Assembly: GCF_000399685.1 (NCBI RefSeq)
Contig: NZ_KB976987.1
Location: 1,960,197-2,024,196, forward strand
Source: Acinetobacter pittii ANC 4050
Lineage (GTDB): Bacteria > Pseudomonadota > Gammaproteobacteria > Pseudomonadales > Moraxellaceae
DNA length: 64,000 bases
Direction: 5' to 3'
This document shows, one piece after another, positions 38,040-48,149 of the stretch. The notes below the pieces were generated by a model, which was not told where the DNA came from, ran no database searches, and was given only the letters and a program-made list of their open reading frames with translations. A program made the translations under genes and the position numbers. The first letter of the stretch is position 1. Each line of letters begins with the position of its first letter.

Positions 38040-39890
38040 TTATGGCAGGTGCTTTTTATTGTTGATGTAAATACTTGGCAACTTTTTGGCTTTATTTGCA
38101 TCACTCCACCAATATTCTATCCCAGAAGAAAGTGCTGGTTTAACTTTAGGTTGTTGATACATATTCCAATAAGCATACCAGTTTTCACCTTTACCATAAG
38201 TCGGGATTTGATAATAACCGGCTCTAAGCAATCGATCGAGAATGCGAGTATAAATAATCTGTTGTTCACGGCTCTTACTCGCAACGAGTTTTGAAATCAC
38301 TTGATCAATTACTGGATTGCGGATTCCCGCATAATTGTAATTTCCATCCTGCACTGCGGCTACACTTCCCCAAAATTGAGATTGTTCATTGCCCGGATTG
38401 AGAGATTGCGGCAGGTTCATCGTGGTCATGTCAAAATCGTAACGACGAGTTCTTTCTAAATATTGCGGTGCATCAACCTGACGTAAATTAACCGCAATGC
38501 CTAACTTTTTTAAGTTACGAATAAAAGGCATGAGTGTTCGTTGTTTACCATCTTGCTGAATCAAAAACTCAAGCTGAACTTTTTTCCCTTCAGGTGTAAA
38601 TAGCTGTCCTTCTTTAACTTTGTAGCCAGCCTGTATGAGTAATTGCCGTGCAGTTAACAAATTCTGACGGTTAAACCCACTCGCATCTGAAACTGGGTAT
38701 TTCCAGTTTGCTAAAACACCTTGCTGCATGAGTGGAGATAACTTAGGCAATAACGGCTTTAATAACTCTAATTCAGTTTTTGAAGGTCGACCTGTTGCTG
38801 CTAATTCACTATTTTCAAAATAACTTTGAAGGCGTTGATATTGTCCATAAAACAAAGCTTTATTTTGCCATTCAAAGTCATAGGCATAGGTTAAGGCTTG
38901 TCTAAAACGAATATCATTTAAAGGTTTTCGTCGTGTATTAAACACATAGCTTTCAGTGGCAATGGGATTATGGTGACGAAACTTATATTGAGCAACCAGC
39001 CCTGCTTTTACGGCTGGAAATCGATAATCTGTTACCCATTTTTTTGGATTAGTCTCTTCATGCAAAGTGTATTGCCCAGATTTAAATCCTTCAAAAGCAA
39101 TATCCCAATTTCGATAATAAACATATTTTAATCGATCAAAATTATAACGTCCTTTATTAATAGGCAAATCTTTTGCCCAATAATTTGGATTTCTTTTATA
39201 ACTAATGCTTCTACCCGGATCAATTCGTTCAACGACATACGGTCCCGAGCCAATAATTGGTTGTAAAGTAATTCGGCTAAAATCTCTTGTTTGCCAATCT
39301 GCTTTTGAATAAATGGGTAAGGTTGCCAAAATGTATGGCATTTTAGGGTTATGCGTAGATTTAAAACTAAACTTTACCTGATGGGTGTTTATTACTTCTG
39401 TTTTTGCCAAATCAGCAAGGTACATCTGTAAACCTAAATTTGACTTCGTCTGATAAGCATCAAAACTAAACTTAACATCTGCTGCAGTGACCGGCTGTCC
39501 ATTACTAAAACGAGCCTTAGGGTTTAAATAGAAAGTAACAGACTGCGTTTTTTCTGAGTCATAACTCACTTTCTGTGCCAAAAGCGGATATAAAACCCCG
39601 ACCTCATCTAACGACTGCGTCATTAAAGTATCAAAAAGATAATTAACACCTTCTGTTGCATTCCCCTTCCCATTCATACTATTGAGGTTATCAAAAGTTC
39701 CTTGGGCTGCCTGACTTAACAAACCACCTTTTGGAGCGTTAGGGTTTGCATATGGCATTACCATCATTCCCAAATATTTAGGCTTGGAATGAATCGCTAT
39801 ATATGAGGTGGTTTGCTGTGCAGAAAAAACTGCATGCGAAATGACACTGAGCCCGACTAGCAGGCTCAGTTGAAAAGATGATTTATGCAT
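38040..39890 (-). CDS. yejA: extracellular peptide-binding protein (YejA-like)
   Basis: A 616-residue SBP_bac_5 family protein with a Sec signal peptide ending near HAVFSA. Typical parts are NPKARFSNGQPVTAADVKFS, GSGPYVVERIDPGRSISYKR and RKPLNDIRFRQALTYAYDFE. It binds oligopeptides in the periplasm for the YejBEF importer; in enterobacteria Yej proteins take up microcin C and certain antimicrobial peptides. It is the first gene of the four-gene operon and directly follows the mltD-like gene by 15 bases on the same strand. Confidence 0.9.
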   Translation of the reverse strand: MHKSSFQLSLLVGLSVISHAVFSAQQTTSYIAIHSKPKYLGMMVMPYANPNAPKGGLLSQAAQGTFDNLNSMNGKGNATEGVNYLFDTLMTQSLDEVGVLYPLLAQKVSYDSEKTQSVTFYLNPKARFSNGQPVTAADVKFSFDAYQTKSNLGLQMYLADLAKTEVINTHQVKFSFKSTHNPKMPYILATLPIYSKADWQTRDFSRITLQPIIGSGPYVVERIDPGRSISYKRNPNYWAKDLPINKGRYNFDRLKYVYYRNWDIAFEGFKSGQYTLHEETNPKKWVTDYRFPAVKAGLVAQYKFRHHNPIATESYVFNTRRKPLNDIRFRQALTYAYDFEWQNKALFYGQYQRLQSYFENSELAATGRPSKTELELLKPLLPKLSPLMQQGVLANWKYPVSDASGFNRQNLLTARQLLIQAGYKVKEGQLFTPEGKKVQLEFLIQQDGKQRTLMPFIRNLKKLGIAVNLRQVDAPQYLERTRRYDFDMTTMNLPQSLNPGNEQSQFWGSVAAVQDGNYNYAGIRNPVIDQVISKLVASKSREQQIIYTRILDRLLRAGYYQIPTYGKGENWYAYWNMYQQPKVKPALSSGIEYWWSDANKAKKLPSIYINNKKHLP

Positions 39891-39905
39891 AAGTTGCTAA
39901 TTATT

Positions 39906-42900
39906 TTATAAATTAGGCACTTTAATTACATCACCAATGCGAAGCTGAGTAGAAGGCGTTAAATTATTCAGCTCAGCCAAGAAATTGGTTTCTAAACCAT
40001 ATTTGCTAGCAAGGCCAATTAATGTATCACCACGCTTCACTTTGTATTCCACAACAGTTTTTGGAATCACAATATTCTGGCCGCGCTGTAAATTAGCATT
40101 CGCTTTTAATGCATTCATTTCAGCAAGTTCGCGCACTGAAATACCTGCACGGCTCGCAATACTATTTAAAGACTCACCAGATTTCACAGTATATCTTTCA
40201 GTGTTTTTACCAGCCGCAACTGTTTTAGTTGAAGACTTAGTATCTACTTTAGCTGTTTCTACTGTAGGTACATCACCTGTTAGCTTTAAACGTTGCCCTA
40301 CACGAACGCTACTGGTACGTGAAAGACCATTTAATGAAGCAAGGTAATCCAACTGTAAGTGATAACGGTTAGCGATATTACCTAAGCTATCACCAGATTT
40401 GACTGTATAAGTTTCTGGTGTTTCTTCTTTGGTATTTTTAGAAGCTTTGCTTGGTTCTTCTTCTTCCACTGTACCTGTGAGTTTTAAGCGTTGACCAGCG
40501 CGTAAGCCAGCCGTACGAGACAAACCATTTAAGTCAGCCAAATAGCTAGTTTGCAAATTATATTTACTCGCAATCGCATTTAAACTATCACCAGACTGTA
40601 CAACGTATTGTTCAGGAACACTTAAGCCTGCTGGTACTTTTAACGTTTGACCAAGCTGTACATGGCTATTTGCTTTTAAGTTATTTAACTCGGCTAACTC
40701 AGCTAGGCTAATTTTTGATTTGGTTGCAATACTCGATAAAGTATCACCACGTTGTACTTTATAGCCTTCTGTTTTATAAGAAACATTTGCTGACGCTTTC
40801 TCAGTTTTAGTAGAGGTCTTAGTTTCAGCTACTTCATCTACAGTAATATCTTGTGTAGGCACATTAATTTTTTGGCCGACCAACAAATTACTACCTGCCG
40901 TTAAACCTGGGGTTAACTCAGCAAGTTCCTGATTCGAGAGCGCATAACGATCTGCAATTAATTTCAAGTATTCACCACGCTTCACAGTATAGCTCTTAGT
41001 TGCTATACGTTTTGCACTTGCCTGAACTGCTTTTGGCTCGGCTTTAGTACTTGAGCGGCTATTCTTTGGTTCTTTTAACTGTAGTTTTTGCCCTACAAAT
41101 AAGCCATCTGTCACTGATAAATCGTTATATTCAGCCAATTGTCTTACTGACAAATTAAACTGGTTTGCGACACCACTTAAGCTATCGTTAGCCTGAACCA
41201 CATATACATCAGGTTTAGCTGTGCTTTTCGAAGTCGTTTGAGTTTCTTGTGGCTTAGCGTCATAAAGATAAAGTGTTGAACCAACATATAACGTTTTTTC
41301 AGGGTCAATCTGGTTCCACTTCGCAACATCGCGCCAGTTTACGCCGTTTTTCATCGCGATAACGGCTAAAGTATCACCCGGTAAAACTGTATAGGTACTA
41401 CGTTTACCTTTAGGCTGCACAACCACTACATCTGTATCAGTTTTAATGTAAGGCTTATCTTTATTGCGCTGGCCATCTTCAGAGTTAGCTACAGTCACGT
41501 CTTCAGCTAAAGTTTTTGGATATGCAAAACCTTTACTTACTTCTTTACCTTGTTGCTCTGCAACCGATTGGCTCGTTTGAATCGCAGTTAACTTAATTTT
41601 GCCGTCATAAGGATCAACAATTTCCGTTCCTTGTGGGGCAAGAGCTTTCAACTCAGCAACCACCTGATCTTTTTCAGCCTGTGTTGGTTGTGGCTCTAAA
41701 GCTTGCTGAACTGTTTCTTTCTCACCTTCAGCTCGAACTGCCGCTAAAATCTTCTCACGCTCTGCAGCCGAGATTGGTGGCTCCGTCTTCACTTGCTTAA
41801 TGTTTGCCGCTGGTGTCACAGCGACAGGAATACGTGGAGCACTCGGTACATCAGCCGAAGCTGCAAACGCGGCTAAAGCATCAGACCCGCGAGGTGTTGA
41901 AGTTTTTACTGTGCTAGAGCTGCTTGTTGTTTTAGTAGGTGTTGACGGTTTAACAGGTTGAACCTGATTTGCAGGCGTTGTCTTAATTGTTACCGAGGTT
42001 GAAGCACTTACATCTGGCTTAGATGGTGAAGTCACATTTGCCCACCAGCCTGAACCGCCACCCGATTTAAGACGTTTTAATTTATTGTCAATTGAAGGAC
42101 TTAAATCTGCTGGAATCAAGATACGCATTGGACTTGCAGGGTCTACCATTTCACCACGATATCCTGGGTTTAATGCATAGAGTTCCGAACGGCTTAATCC
42201 AGCTACAGAAGCAATTTCGCTTAAAGATAAAGGCGCAGATAAAGTCACTTCACGGAAATGGGGTCTATTTGCAATTGGTGGTAAAGAAATACCGTAAGCT
42301 TTTGGGTTTTTAATAATTTGGGCAACAGCCAAGAAACGTGGAACATAGTTCATGGTTTCTTGAGGTAATTTTAATGACCAATAATCTGTTGGTAGACCAG
42401 CTGCCTGATTTCGATTAATCGCCTGTTGAATACGTCCAGGACCTGCGTTATAGGCTGCTAAAGCGAGTTCCCAAGAGCCGAATTGGTTATATAAGCTTCC
42501 TAAAAACTCATACGCTGCACGGGTCGACTCAACAACATCACGACGACCATCATACGTACCTGTTTGCTTTAAGCCATAAATACGACCAGTACTCGGAATA
42601 AACTGCCATAGACCTGCTGCCGCTGCACTACTTGTTGCAGCTGGGTCATATGAACTTTCAATTACAGGTAATAATGCAAGTTCTGTCGGCAATCCGCGGC
42701 GTTCAGCTTCTTTGACTGTATGATATAAATAACGACTTGCGCGAGCACTTAATCGATCAAGGTAAGGCTGACGAGAAATAAACCAACTACGCTGAGCTTC
42801 AATACGTGAATCCCAATGGTTTAGATCCATTTTGAAACCCACAGACATACGCTTCCAGACATCACCGTGCTTTAAAATAAGCAGACGGTCACCCTCTACA

Positions 42901-43124
42901 GCACGCATATCAGTTGCTGAAAGTAAGTCTTCCAACGAATCAAGACTACTCGCATCTAAATAACCTGCACCACTGACCTGTTTTGATTTTGAGGTTTTTG
43001 CAGATTGCGGAGTCGATGAACAGCCTGTTGTAATACCCAACGCAGCTAACGCAGAGCTAAGTACGGTAATTTTGAACAATGATGCTGCAGATGGCTGCCA
43101 CACAAATGTGGTTGGTTTATACAT
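39906..43124 (-). CDS. mltD: membrane-bound lytic transglycosylase MltD with eight LysM repeats
   Basis: The ATG at 43124 has GGAAG five bases upstream and gives 1072 residues with a lipoprotein signal (lipobox ITTGC); the longer 1104-residue frame is unlikely. The SLT domain (about residues 100-230) has the catalytic Glu in ALLPVIESSYDP, then GLWQFIPSTGRIYGL and AYNAGPGRI. A Pro/Thr/Ser-rich linker (about 350-580) is followed by eight LysM modules, each like YTVKSGDSLGNIANRY. E. coli MltD has about 450 residues and two LysM repeats, so this is a much larger form. It cuts peptidoglycan glycan strands at the outer membrane, with LysM repeats holding the sacculus. Confidence 0.92.
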   Translation of the reverse strand: MYKPTTFVWQPSAASLFKITVLSSALAALGITTGCSSTPQSAKTSKSKQVSGAGYLDASSLDSLEDLLSATDMRAVEGDRLLILKHGDVWKRMSVGFKMDLNHWDSRIEAQRSWFISRQPYLDRLSARASRYLYHTVKEAERRGLPTELALLPVIESSYDPAATSSAAAAGLWQFIPSTGRIYGLKQTGTYDGRRDVVESTRAAYEFLGSLYNQFGSWELALAAYNAGPGRIQQAINRNQAAGLPTDYWSLKLPQETMNYVPRFLAVAQIIKNPKAYGISLPPIANRPHFREVTLSAPLSLSEIASVAGLSRSELYALNPGYRGEMVDPASPMRILIPADLSPSIDNKLKRLKSGGGSGWWANVTSPSKPDVSASTSVTIKTTPANQVQPVKPSTPTKTTSSSSTVKTSTPRGSDALAAFAASADVPSAPRIPVAVTPAANIKQVKTEPPISAAEREKILAAVRAEGEKETVQQALEPQPTQAEKDQVVAELKALAPQGTEIVDPYDGKIKLTAIQTSQSVAEQQGKEVSKGFAYPKTLAEDVTVANSEDGQRNKDKPYIKTDTDVVVVQPKGKRSTYTVLPGDTLAVIAMKNGVNWRDVAKWNQIDPEKTLYVGSTLYLYDAKPQETQTTSKSTAKPDVYVVQANDSLSGVANQFNLSVRQLAEYNDLSVTDGLFVGQKLQLKEPKNSRSSTKAEPKAVQASAKRIATKSYTVKRGEYLKLIADRYALSNQELAELTPGLTAGSNLLVGQKINVPTQDITVDEVAETKTSTKTEKASANVSYKTEGYKVQRGDTLSSIATKSKISLAELAELNNLKANSHVQLGQTLKVPAGLSVPEQYVVQSGDSLNAIASKYNLQTSYLADLNGLSRTAGLRAGQRLKLTGTVEEEEPSKASKNTKEETPETYTVKSGDSLGNIANRYHLQLDYLASLNGLSRTSSVRVGQRLKLTGDVPTVETAKVDTKSSTKTVAAGKNTERYTVKSGESLNSIASRAGISVRELAEMNALKANANLQRGQNIVIPKTVVEYKVKRGDTLIGLASKYGLETNFLAELNNLTPSTQLRIGDVIKVPNL

Positions 43125-43357
43125 AAAAACTTCCAAACAACTCGCGTAATATTTTTTTGGGGTCTGCCCACAAACCCTGGGTCTTCGATGCCATTGTAGT
43201 AAAGCATGCAAGATAGACAAGGCAATAATTTAATGTCATTTGCATGGAAATGTTACAAGAAATTAAAAAAACCTTGCTTTGATACGATGGAACCGAACTT
43301 TTTGCGTATACAATACACCATATTCAGTTCTTTTTCTTTTAGTTTAGGTTTCGATTT

Positions 43358-44737
43358 ATGTCTCAAACAATCACACTGTATGTTGATGGTGCATGTCGTG
43401 GCAATCCGGGTTTAGGTGGTTGGGGCGCATATGTCATTACTGAGCAGGGTGAACATAAATTATTTGGTGGTGAGCCTAATACGACCAATAACCGTATGGA
43501 ACTCACTGCTGCCATTGAAGGTGTTTCATTTTGCCCAGCCGATGCTCACTTAATTATCTGGACAGATTCAAATTATGTGAAGCAAGGTATTACTGAGTGG
43601 ATTCATGGCTGGAAAAAGAAAAACTGGAAAGATGTAAAAAATCCTGACCTTTGGCAGAAATTAGATGCTGTCTGTGCAGGTAGAAATATAGAGTGGAACT
43701 GGATTAAAGGCCATGCAGGACATCCGGGCAATGAAATGGCAGACCAGTTAGCTAATTTAGGTGCAGACAAAACTGCTAAAGAACTCAAACAACCACAGCC
43801 TGCCACTGTACCGCAAGATATAAAAAAGCCTGAACAGGACTGGTTACTAGACGACCCTTTCGGATTTGATCTGGTAGAAGTAACTGAAGAGGAAAATATT
43901 CACCTTGAGGCAGCTGAAGAAGTTGAGATGATTATTGAAGATGAAGAAGTTATCGAAGTTGAAACTGCCGAGCAAGAAAGTAAGCAGCTAAGCAAAAATA
44001 TTCATCCTCAAATCGTTGTGACCGAAGCCAAATTAAAATTACAAGGTCCTCGCCAACTGATTCTCGATACGGAAACCACTGGTTTTTATTTCCAAGATGG
44101 CGACCGCATTATTGAAGTGGGCGCGATTGAGATGATTAACCGGAAACTTACCGGTAGCTCAATTCATATTTATATTAACCCACAAAAACCAGTGGGAGAT
44201 TCAGAAAACGTCCACGGGATCAGTGATGATTTCTTAAAAGATAAACCGCTCTATGCGGATATTGCAGATACCTTGTTTGATTATCTCAAAGGTGCAGAGA
44301 TTATTGCCCATAACGCAACCTTCGATATGAACTTCCTTGATATGGAGTTTAAACGCGCAGGACTTCCTGCGCTTTCTGAAGTGTGTGAGGTAACGGATAC
44401 TTTAGCTTTAGCGAAGAACAAACATCCAGGACAAAAAAACTCTCTTGATGCGCTCGTAAGACGTTATGAAATTCCGGCACGTGACCGTACTTTCCACGGC
44501 GCATTACTCGATGCTGAAATTCTTGCTGATGTTTATTTAGCAATGACTGGTGGTCAGGTTTCTTTTGATATAGATGCCTTATCTCAGAGTGAAAATAGCC
44601 AGCAAACAACCAATAGAAGCAGAGTTCAAATTGACCTTCCTGTAATTTACCCTTCTGAGGAAGAATTAAATACACATGAGACTTGGGTCAAAGAATATGA
44701 GGAAAAACACGGAGAACCTTGCCTTTTTGCAAAATAA
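43358..44737 (+). CDS. rnhA-dnaQ: ribonuclease HI - DNA polymerase III epsilon subunit fusion
   Basis: A 459-residue fusion. Residues 1-150 are RNase HI (YVDGACRGNPGLGGWGAY, NNRMELTAAIEG, IIWTDSNYVKQG, WIKGHAGHPGNEMADQLAN; all four acidic catalytic residues present). An acidic linker (about 150-220) leads to the DnaQ exonuclease with ExoI LILDTETTGFYFQDGDRIIE, ExoII HNATFDMNFLD and ExoIII HGALLDAEILADVY. One protein thus removes RNA from RNA-DNA hybrids and proofreads replication. In most bacteria these are adjacent, often divergent, genes; the fusion is known in Acinetobacter. The promoter lies in the 137-base gap with mltD. Confidence 0.96.
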   Translation: MSQTITLYVDGACRGNPGLGGWGAYVITEQGEHKLFGGEPNTTNNRMELTAAIEGVSFCPADAHLIIWTDSNYVKQGITEWIHGWKKKNWKDVKNPDLWQKLDAVCAGRNIEWNWIKGHAGHPGNEMADQLANLGADKTAKELKQPQPATVPQDIKKPEQDWLLDDPFGFDLVEVTEEENIHLEAAEEVEMIIEDEEVIEVETAEQESKQLSKNIHPQIVVTEAKLKLQGPRQLILDTETTGFYFQDGDRIIEVGAIEMINRKLTGSSIHIYINPQKPVGDSENVHGISDDFLKDKPLYADIADTLFDYLKGAEIIAHNATFDMNFLDMEFKRAGLPALSEVCEVTDTLALAKNKHPGQKNSLDALVRRYEIPARDRTFHGALLDAEILADVYLAMTGGQVSFDIDALSQSENSQQTTNRSRVQIDLPVIYPSEEELNTHETWVKEYEEKHGEPCLFAK

Positions 44738-44867
44738 ATTTTTGATTCTTTAGTGTTTTTAGCTTTTCCCCTTTGCAAGTTAAGTTATATTAGTCGCATA
44801 GATTTTTAGCTCAATTTAATGAGCACTACGAATATAACAATTGATTTTTTTGCAAAGGGGAACGTTT

Positions 44868-46511
44868 ATGTCTGAGCATACGTCGATTCATTTCGATCCA
44901 ACAGCCTTACTCATCATTAAACATGAAATTGATCGTTCAATAAAACTGGTTGAAGGTGCTGTAAGTACCTTAATTGAAGAACAAACTCTCCCTTTTGGTA
45001 TTGATGATGCATTAGAACAGTTTAAGCAATGCACTCAAGTACTACGCTTAATTGATATCCCCTATCTTGCAAAAATCACTCAGTATTCAACTGAGTTGAT
45101 GCAAAAAATTATTGCAAATCCAGCACAAATTAATACTGATGATGTCGTTGCCTTAAGCGAAGGCACGACCATGGTAAAACGTTATATTGAATTTATCTGT
45201 TTGCGCGAAATACAAATTCCACAGTTTCTTCTTACGACCTTAAATAATTTAGAATTAGCTTTAAATAAACCACTCACTACATCAGGACAGGCTCTTGTTC
45301 CCTTACTTGCAGATACTTCGCTCGAACTGCCTTCGCCTGAAATATTAATTAGTGAAAAAACTCAGTTCATCCATCAACTCTATAAATTATCTCTACATCA
45401 ATTTTTAAAAAAGACAGCTTCAACCCAAAATTTTCAAGCCTTTAAACTTATTGCAACCTATTTGGTTAGCATGGCGAACACTCAGCCAAGCCAACAATAT
45501 TGGCAGCTCGTCAATTATGCTTTTAACCATATTGATGACCTACCTTTAAATGATCCACGCCTACGTGTACTCATTAATATCGAAAGTCAGATTGGTCAGT
45601 TCTTAGCAACTCCGGAAACTTTCAAGCCTGATTTAGCTGCACTTGCAGATATTTTAAATATTTTCATCGCTCAAGAAGATGAGATTGCCCACCATATTCG
45701 TAACCAACTTCATATTGGTGATGAAACACCAACAGACACTCAACTACTCGTTTTAAGTCGCCATCTTTTTGGTCCTGACTTTGACACGATGCACACCGTC
45801 AGCCAATTAATCTTGGATGAAATGAATAAGGTGCGGAACGATATTGAGTACAACTATCAAAATATGTCGTCTGAAAAAGCACAGCAACTCCAAGCGAGCC
45901 TTTTACAGCTAGCTTATACCTTTAAACTTCTTAATCTAGATGACGCCTCATCTGCACTTTCTCAGCAAGCTAGCAGCTTAAATCAACTCAATATTTTAAG
46001 TGATGAGAACTATGCGCAGCAGCTGATGAACAGTATTTTGTCGGCCATGAACTCAATTGGTATTTTAGTACGTCAATTCACCTCAAATCGTTTACAACTT
46101 AATGTGAACAATACGGATATTTCTTTAGACCGTCTTGATGAAGCACACCAAGCCTTGCTTATTGAGACAAAAAATTTAATTGATTTTATCTGTCAAAGTC
46201 TTACTTTGTATGCAAATGATCAGACACAAAATATTGAAGCACTTGCAGGTTCGTTAAAAGAGTTAGCGGGTGCAGCCGAATTTTTAGGAAGCACGATTCA
46301 ACAACAAGCTTTACTCCAAACTGCTCAATTTGTTCAAGAGCAACTTGAACAAAAACAGCCTTTTAATACTAACCAAATTCACTGTATTTTTAATGTATTA
46401 GCAGGTATTGACATGTTAGTTGACAATTTAAAAAATAAACAACCTGTTCTACAATCCATGTTTAATGTAGCATTGTCGAGTAGTCAACAACTTCAAAAAA
46501 AGGCAGCTTAA
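44868..46511 (+). CDS. fimL: FimL-like protein (ChpA N-terminal homologue)
   Basis: The ATG at 44868 with AAAGGGGAA upstream gives 547 residues, all helical and without signal or membrane segments. The N-terminus (EIDRSIKLVEGAVSTLIEE, CTQVLRLIDIPYLAKITQYS) resembles the N-terminal part of the Pil-Chp kinase ChpA and Pseudomonas FimL, which lacks the phosphotransfer His. FimL helps to raise cAMP and type IV pilus activity. Its length fits FimL. The stop overlaps the nudC start by one base. Identity is likely but rests on family resemblance. Confidence 0.7.
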   Translation: MSEHTSIHFDPTALLIIKHEIDRSIKLVEGAVSTLIEEQTLPFGIDDALEQFKQCTQVLRLIDIPYLAKITQYSTELMQKIIANPAQINTDDVVALSEGTTMVKRYIEFICLREIQIPQFLLTTLNNLELALNKPLTTSGQALVPLLADTSLELPSPEILISEKTQFIHQLYKLSLHQFLKKTASTQNFQAFKLIATYLVSMANTQPSQQYWQLVNYAFNHIDDLPLNDPRLRVLINIESQIGQFLATPETFKPDLAALADILNIFIAQEDEIAHHIRNQLHIGDETPTDTQLLVLSRHLFGPDFDTMHTVSQLILDEMNKVRNDIEYNYQNMSSEKAQQLQASLLQLAYTFKLLNLDDASSALSQQASSLNQLNILSDENYAQQLMNSILSAMNSIGILVRQFTSNRLQLNVNNTDISLDRLDEAHQALLIETKNLIDFICQSLTLYANDQTQNIEALAGSLKELAGAAEFLGSTIQQQALLQTAQFVQEQLEQKQPFNTNQIHCIFNVLAGIDMLVDNLKNKQPVLQSMFNVALSSSQQLQKKAA

Positions 46512-47254
46512 TGTCTGAATTATCACTTGCTTATATTTTCCATCATCAACAATTACTGGTTGACCAGAACCTTCAATTACCCAAAGTCGAAAAGTTAGCA
46601 AGTGATTTACTTTTCACTCATGACGAGCAGGTCATTGCGCGTGACTTGCTTGCTGAGGAACCTATTCCCGAAGGCTTACAACTTGTCCCAATTCGCCAGC
46701 TTATTACCAGTTGGTCGAAAGAACAGTTTTTGCAAGCGAGCCGAGCTGTTCAATTACTTGAATGGCGACGTAACCATAAATTTTGTAGCCACTGTGGACA
46801 TCCGACAGAAGTTCATCCAACCGAATATGCGATGGTGTGCCCTTCTTGTCGCTATCACCAATACCCTCGTGTAAACCCTTGCATTATTACCGTCATTACT
46901 CGTGGTGATGATGAAATCTTACTAGCGAAGTCAGTTCACAATAAAACCAACATGTATGGTTTGATTGCAGGTTTTGTTGAGGTGGGTGAAACACTTGAAG
47001 AAGCAGTACAACGTGAAGCTTTCGAAGAAGTCGGTTTAAAACTCAAAAATATTCAATATATGTCAAGTCAGCCTTGGCCATTCCCAAGTAACCTTATGGT
47101 AGCTTTTCGGGCAGAATATGAGTCGGGTGAAATTAAGCTTCAAGAAGAAGAAATTGCAGATGCACAATTCTTCAAAATTGATCAATTACCTGAGATTCCA
47201 TTTAAAGGAAGTATTGCTCATTCAATGATTATGCAGATTACCCAAGCTGGGTAA
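46511..47254 (+). CDS. nudC: NAD+ diphosphatase (Nudix)
   Basis: A 247-residue protein with a central four-cysteine zinc ribbon (FCSHCGHPTEV and CPSCRYHQYPRVNP) followed by the Nudix box (GFVEVGETLEEAVQREAFEE, VGL), and SQPWPFPSNLM, the NudC-specific signature. It splits NAD(H) into NMN(H) and AMP and removes NAD caps from RNA. It starts on the last base of the fimL stop codon (TAATG), so it is translationally coupled to fimL. Confidence 0.95.
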   Translation: MSELSLAYIFHHQQLLVDQNLQLPKVEKLASDLLFTHDEQVIARDLLAEEPIPEGLQLVPIRQLITSWSKEQFLQASRAVQLLEWRRNHKFCSHCGHPTEVHPTEYAMVCPSCRYHQYPRVNPCIITVITRGDDEILLAKSVHNKTNMYGLIAGFVEVGETLEEAVQREAFEEVGLKLKNIQYMSSQPWPFPSNLMVAFRAEYESGEIKLQEEEIADAQFFKIDQLPEIPFKGSIAHSMIMQITQAG

Positions 47255-47260
47255 TCTGCT

Positions 47261-47291
47261 GTGTTTTAAACGAGACTTTCGTTTAAAACAC
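47261..47291. terminator. bidirectional terminator
   Basis: GTGTTTTAAACG and CGTTTAAAACAC form a perfect 12-bp stem with a 7-base loop between convergent nudC and the alpha/beta hydrolase. The stop codon of the latter lies inside the stem. Confidence 0.75.
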
Positions 47292-48146
47292 TTCTTCAAG
47301 AAAATGTAAGATCGTTCTTTTCGTTCTGAAATAATGGCTAATAAAACTAGAAAGACTGGCTAAAATTGTAATATGGCCAGTTTTAGGAATCACGGCTATA
47401 TGGCTGTGATTTCCACTTTGTCTTAATGCGCGATCCAAATCTAATGTATTTTCTTTGCCGACAAGTTGATCATTTTCAGCCATGAGCAAGTAATGTTTAA
47501 TACTATTTTGGTTGACGAAATAGTATGGCATCACCTCTTGATAAGAAATACTTTGATCAAAAGCATCTTCAGCTAGTGGGTCACCCTTATAATCAAAATG
47601 ATAAGGTCCAGCTAAACCAAAAATTGCCTTAATATTGCCTAAACACTGAATAGGGTTTGGTTTTGGATGATAAACAGCAGACATGACATTAAATGCCCCT
47701 GCCGAATGCCCCATAAGTACAATATTTTCTGTAGAGATTTCCAGCTTTTCTTGGTTTTGATGTAAATAATTCAATGCCTGAGTCAAGTCATCAACAAAAC
47801 TTGGAAAAATATTTTTAGGCGCTAATTGATAGTTAATAACTGCAACGTCATAACCTTCTTTAGCAAATGTTTCGCCAATAAAAAGATAATCTCGCTTATT
47901 ACCATGCTGCCAAGCACCACCATGTACAAAAACGATAAGCGGCTGATGTGCTAGTTTTTTAACAGATCGGTAAATATCCAAACGGTGACGCGGTTTTAAA
48001 CCATAACGGACATTGGCAACCTGTTCAAAACCATCTTTAGGCGTAAAACGGTTTAAAGCAAAACTCCCCAAATCATAAAGGCGGAACTCTTTATAAAGAG
48101 TTCGCGCCTGTTCAATTTTGCTTTGTAGTTGTTCAATCAGATTCAT
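47283..48146 (-). CDS. alpha/beta hydrolase (esterase, HSL/BD-FAE type)
   Basis: A 287-residue serine hydrolase. The oxyanion-hole motif is VHGGAWQHGNK, the nucleophile elbow GHSAGAF (GxSxG), and the catalytic His is probably in TGHITILAS near the end; the acid is likely the Asp of AENDQLVG. These features fit the carboxylesterase/kynurenine-formamidase-like group. No signal peptide is seen, so it acts in the cytosol on an unknown ester or amide. It follows the BON lipoprotein gene with three bases between, so the two are probably co-transcribed. Confidence 0.82.
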   Translation of the reverse strand: MNLIEQLQSKIEQARTLYKEFRLYDLGSFALNRFTPKDGFEQVANVRYGLKPRHRLDIYRSVKKLAHQPLIVFVHGGAWQHGNKRDYLFIGETFAKEGYDVAVINYQLAPKNIFPSFVDDLTQALNYLHQNQEKLEISTENIVLMGHSAGAFNVMSAVYHPKPNPIQCLGNIKAIFGLAGPYHFDYKGDPLAEDAFDQSISYQEVMPYYFVNQNSIKHYLLMAENDQLVGKENTLDLDRALRQSGNHSHIAVIPKTGHITILASLSSFISHYFRTKRTILHFLEEVF

Positions 48147-48149
48147 ATA

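Noticed and set aside
39985..42313. Plus-strand frames inside mltD
   Set aside because: They follow the repeated LysM codon pattern on the opposite strand and have no starts of their own.
43125..43220. Longer mltD start at 43220
   Set aside because: It would put 32 non-signal residues before an excellent lipoprotein signal, and the inner ATG has a clear GGAAG at the right distance.
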